Assembly: GCA_037903475.1 (NCBI GenBank)
Contig: JBAJFG010000562.1
Span: 558,001-622,000, forward strand
Direction: 5' to 3'
Length of the DNA stretch: 64,000 bases
Source of the DNA: Ancylostoma caninum
Taxonomy: Eukaryota > Nematoda > Chromadorea > Rhabditida > Ancylostomatidae
This document shows positions 62,511 through 64,000 of the stretch, in pieces; position 1 is the stretch's first letter, and every line of letters begins with the position of its first letter. The notes beneath the pieces are model-generated. The model was not told the DNA's origin. It ran no database searches and saw only the letters and a list, made by a program, of their open reading frames with translations. The position numbers were made by a program, and so were the translations under genes.

Positions 62511-63672
62511 CTTTCCTATGAAGAAGAGGCTACCCGGAACAAGCAGCTACCCGCGGGGCCAGAAACAAAAAAACATTAAAAGCAATAAAAAGGGATGAAT
62601 TGGGGCATGCGCGGGAGAACGTGCAAAATGCGAGGCATGCGAGGCCGTCCGATCAATATTGGTCAGACAGAGGCCTCAGGTGTCCAAAGTTACCTCAAAT
62701 AACAAAGAAAACCGGAGAAAACCGCATTCGGACCGCTGCTACAAGAGGGCCGCGCCGCGCACGCGCCGCAGGCTCGGCGCGCTCGAAAACTTTCCTGAGT
62801 TTTTCCCTTCTAAAGAGTAAGGTGGGATTTTTTACTGGTTGAAAATTTCATTTCGCAGAGAAATGTAAAGCTTTCAGTTCGCCCTATTTCCGTTCAAATT
62901 CTGTTCTCTATTTATGCGTAGGAGAATGAAACTAGGATTTCACTCGTTGCCACTTTCTCTTTCTGTGTTTTTCACAGTTTTGCCTGTGATTGGAATAATA
63001 AGGAAGATTAAAGTGGAAGGAATGGAAAAATGACCCTTCAAAAGAGTTACAGAGTCAATGCAACCAAGCTCATCTCACAAAAATGATGTTTTTGCAGCGA
63101 TAGTCACTGGAGAAGTCATTGTAGCTGAAGACAAAGATGAGAAAATAGACCCAACCCCTCTATCTATTCTTTTTAGTGACGACATTTTTATGAGAGTCCT
63201 TCCTACGCAGAAGGGGGAAAGGCGAATTGTTAATGCTTATCGGACTTCTTGTTGTCAAAATCGCACAGCTCCTGAGATTCCCGCATCGCTATTGTTCAAA
63301 AGCAAAAGGGATGGCATTTTGCTATGTGAAGTTGAAAATCCAGAGACTTCCCCCCCCCAATATCGATATAAATTCTTACCCGAAATCTCACCCTGCTTGC
63401 ATGTTTTACAATTGCCTCAGATTTTTTTACCTGATGCATGCAAACGAACACTTCGTTAATTTCATAATGAATCCTTCAAAAGGCAAATTTGTGGGCTCGA
63501 AACTCAAAAATATTAGTTGGATCATGATGTTTCATGAACTAAACTGAAAATAGACACAACACTCTAGGTGCCATTCCCATCATCGATGTTGATGTGTCTT
63601 TACCATATTTGAATTCTGTTTCATTTTCCCATCGCTGGGGAATTTCTTTGCTTCCATACTTTTGGCCTTCAG
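62511..63672. other. no gene recognised
   Basis: Overlapping plus-strand ORFs at 63058-63459 and 63227-63547 meet near a run of eight C (63351-63358), which suggests one longer frame disrupted by that run. No domain, signal peptide or family is recognisable. Not called as a gene. Confidence 0.35.
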
Positions 63673-63920
63673 CACACAGCTGGTAAAAAGGATGGTTTGC
63701 ACGCTGTCAAACTGATTGGGTGGGGTGAAGAGGGTCACATTCCTTATTGGATTGCTGCCAACTCTTGGAACTCAGACTGGGGAGAGAATGGTGAGCCAGT
63801 CGATTCTCGAACTAAGCTCTAAAATCAATCATATCTTTCTTTAGGACATTTCCGAATCCTTAGTCAAGCGACGAATGCGGTATAGAAAGTAATATTACTA
63901 CTGGAATGGTGCAGCTGTAG
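63673..63920 (+). pseudogene. 3' fragment of a cathepsin B-like gene (last two exons, one-base deletion)
   Basis: The only cathepsin B sequence on the plus strand. Exon 63673-63790 follows TTCAG, reads HTAGKKDGLHAVKLIGWGEE then YWIAANSWNSDWGE, so catalytic His and Asn are present, and ends at a GTGAGC donor. The next exon starts at 63845 after TTTAG with H-F-R-I-L, then hits a stop at 63881-63883. In the neighbouring frame the sequence continues DECGIESNITTGM and stops at 63918-63920. This exon is 76 nt, against 77 nt in all six complete genes, so one base has been lost near 63860. No upstream cathepsin B exon is visible between 59714 and 63672. Most likely a truncated, frameshifted duplicate. 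An assembly error in the last exon, or distant upstream exons, cannot be excluded. It lacks the N-G-T sequon loop of the other genes, so it comes from a different subfamily. Confidence 0.8.
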
Positions 63921-64000
63921 AAGAGACCCGATTATTGAATCAATTCCCTTTTACTCATGTATAAAGATGCATGATGGCATGTTTCTGTGGCAGAGCAGCT

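Noticed and set aside
63058..63547. 133- and 106-codon plus-strand ORFs as a gene upstream of the cathepsin B fragment
   Set aside because: No family resemblance, no cathepsin B residues, and the frames break at a run of C.

Overview
This is nuclear DNA from an animal. It carries a tandem array of cathepsin B-like cysteine protease genes, and the best fit is a blood-feeding strongylid nematode, probably a hookworm (inference). The evidence is as follows. Six complete genes lie head to tail on the minus strand, each of 11 exons with AG acceptors of nematode type (TTTCAG, TTTTAG, TTAAG). The predicted enzymes carry the YWxIANSWxxDWGE stretch reported as the 'haemoglobinase' motif of blood-feeding helminth cathepsins B. 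The first exons look like spliced-leader acceptors. No prokaryotic or viral gene organisation is visible. Most long six-frame ORFs are not genes; the real coding exons are only 52 to 154 nt long.

Layout. 1-5000: repeats only. Gene 1 5011-11361, gene 2 13126-17480, gene 3 21264-25685 (subfamily A). Gene 4 27132-35442, gene 5 39928-48381, gene 6 53175-59713 (subfamily B). Every exon chain I joined by hand gives an open frame, of 342, 341, 338, 346, 343 and 343 residues. A seventh, plus-strand fragment (63673-63920) holds only the last two exons and lacks one base.

The genes very probably act together as secreted or gut-lumen proteases that digest ingested blood protein. All six keep the catalytic Gln, Cys, His and Asn. 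All six have lost the first occluding-loop His and the S2 Glu of mammalian cathepsin B, which predicts endopeptidase rather than dipeptidyl-peptidase behaviour (inference).

Introns and intergenic DNA are loaded with mobile DNA. This includes TA-flanked Tc1/mariner-type elements (one nested inside another in a gene 4 intron), two decayed transposase genes, a decayed RTE-type LINE endonuclease behind a tRNA-like head, several foldback/palindromic elements (one carrying two tRNA-like sequences in its loop, one 3.3 kb and nested), a perfect 30-bp hairpin, and hammerhead-like retroelement ends. All exon boundaries, repeats and alignments were read by eye; coordinates may be off by a base in places.
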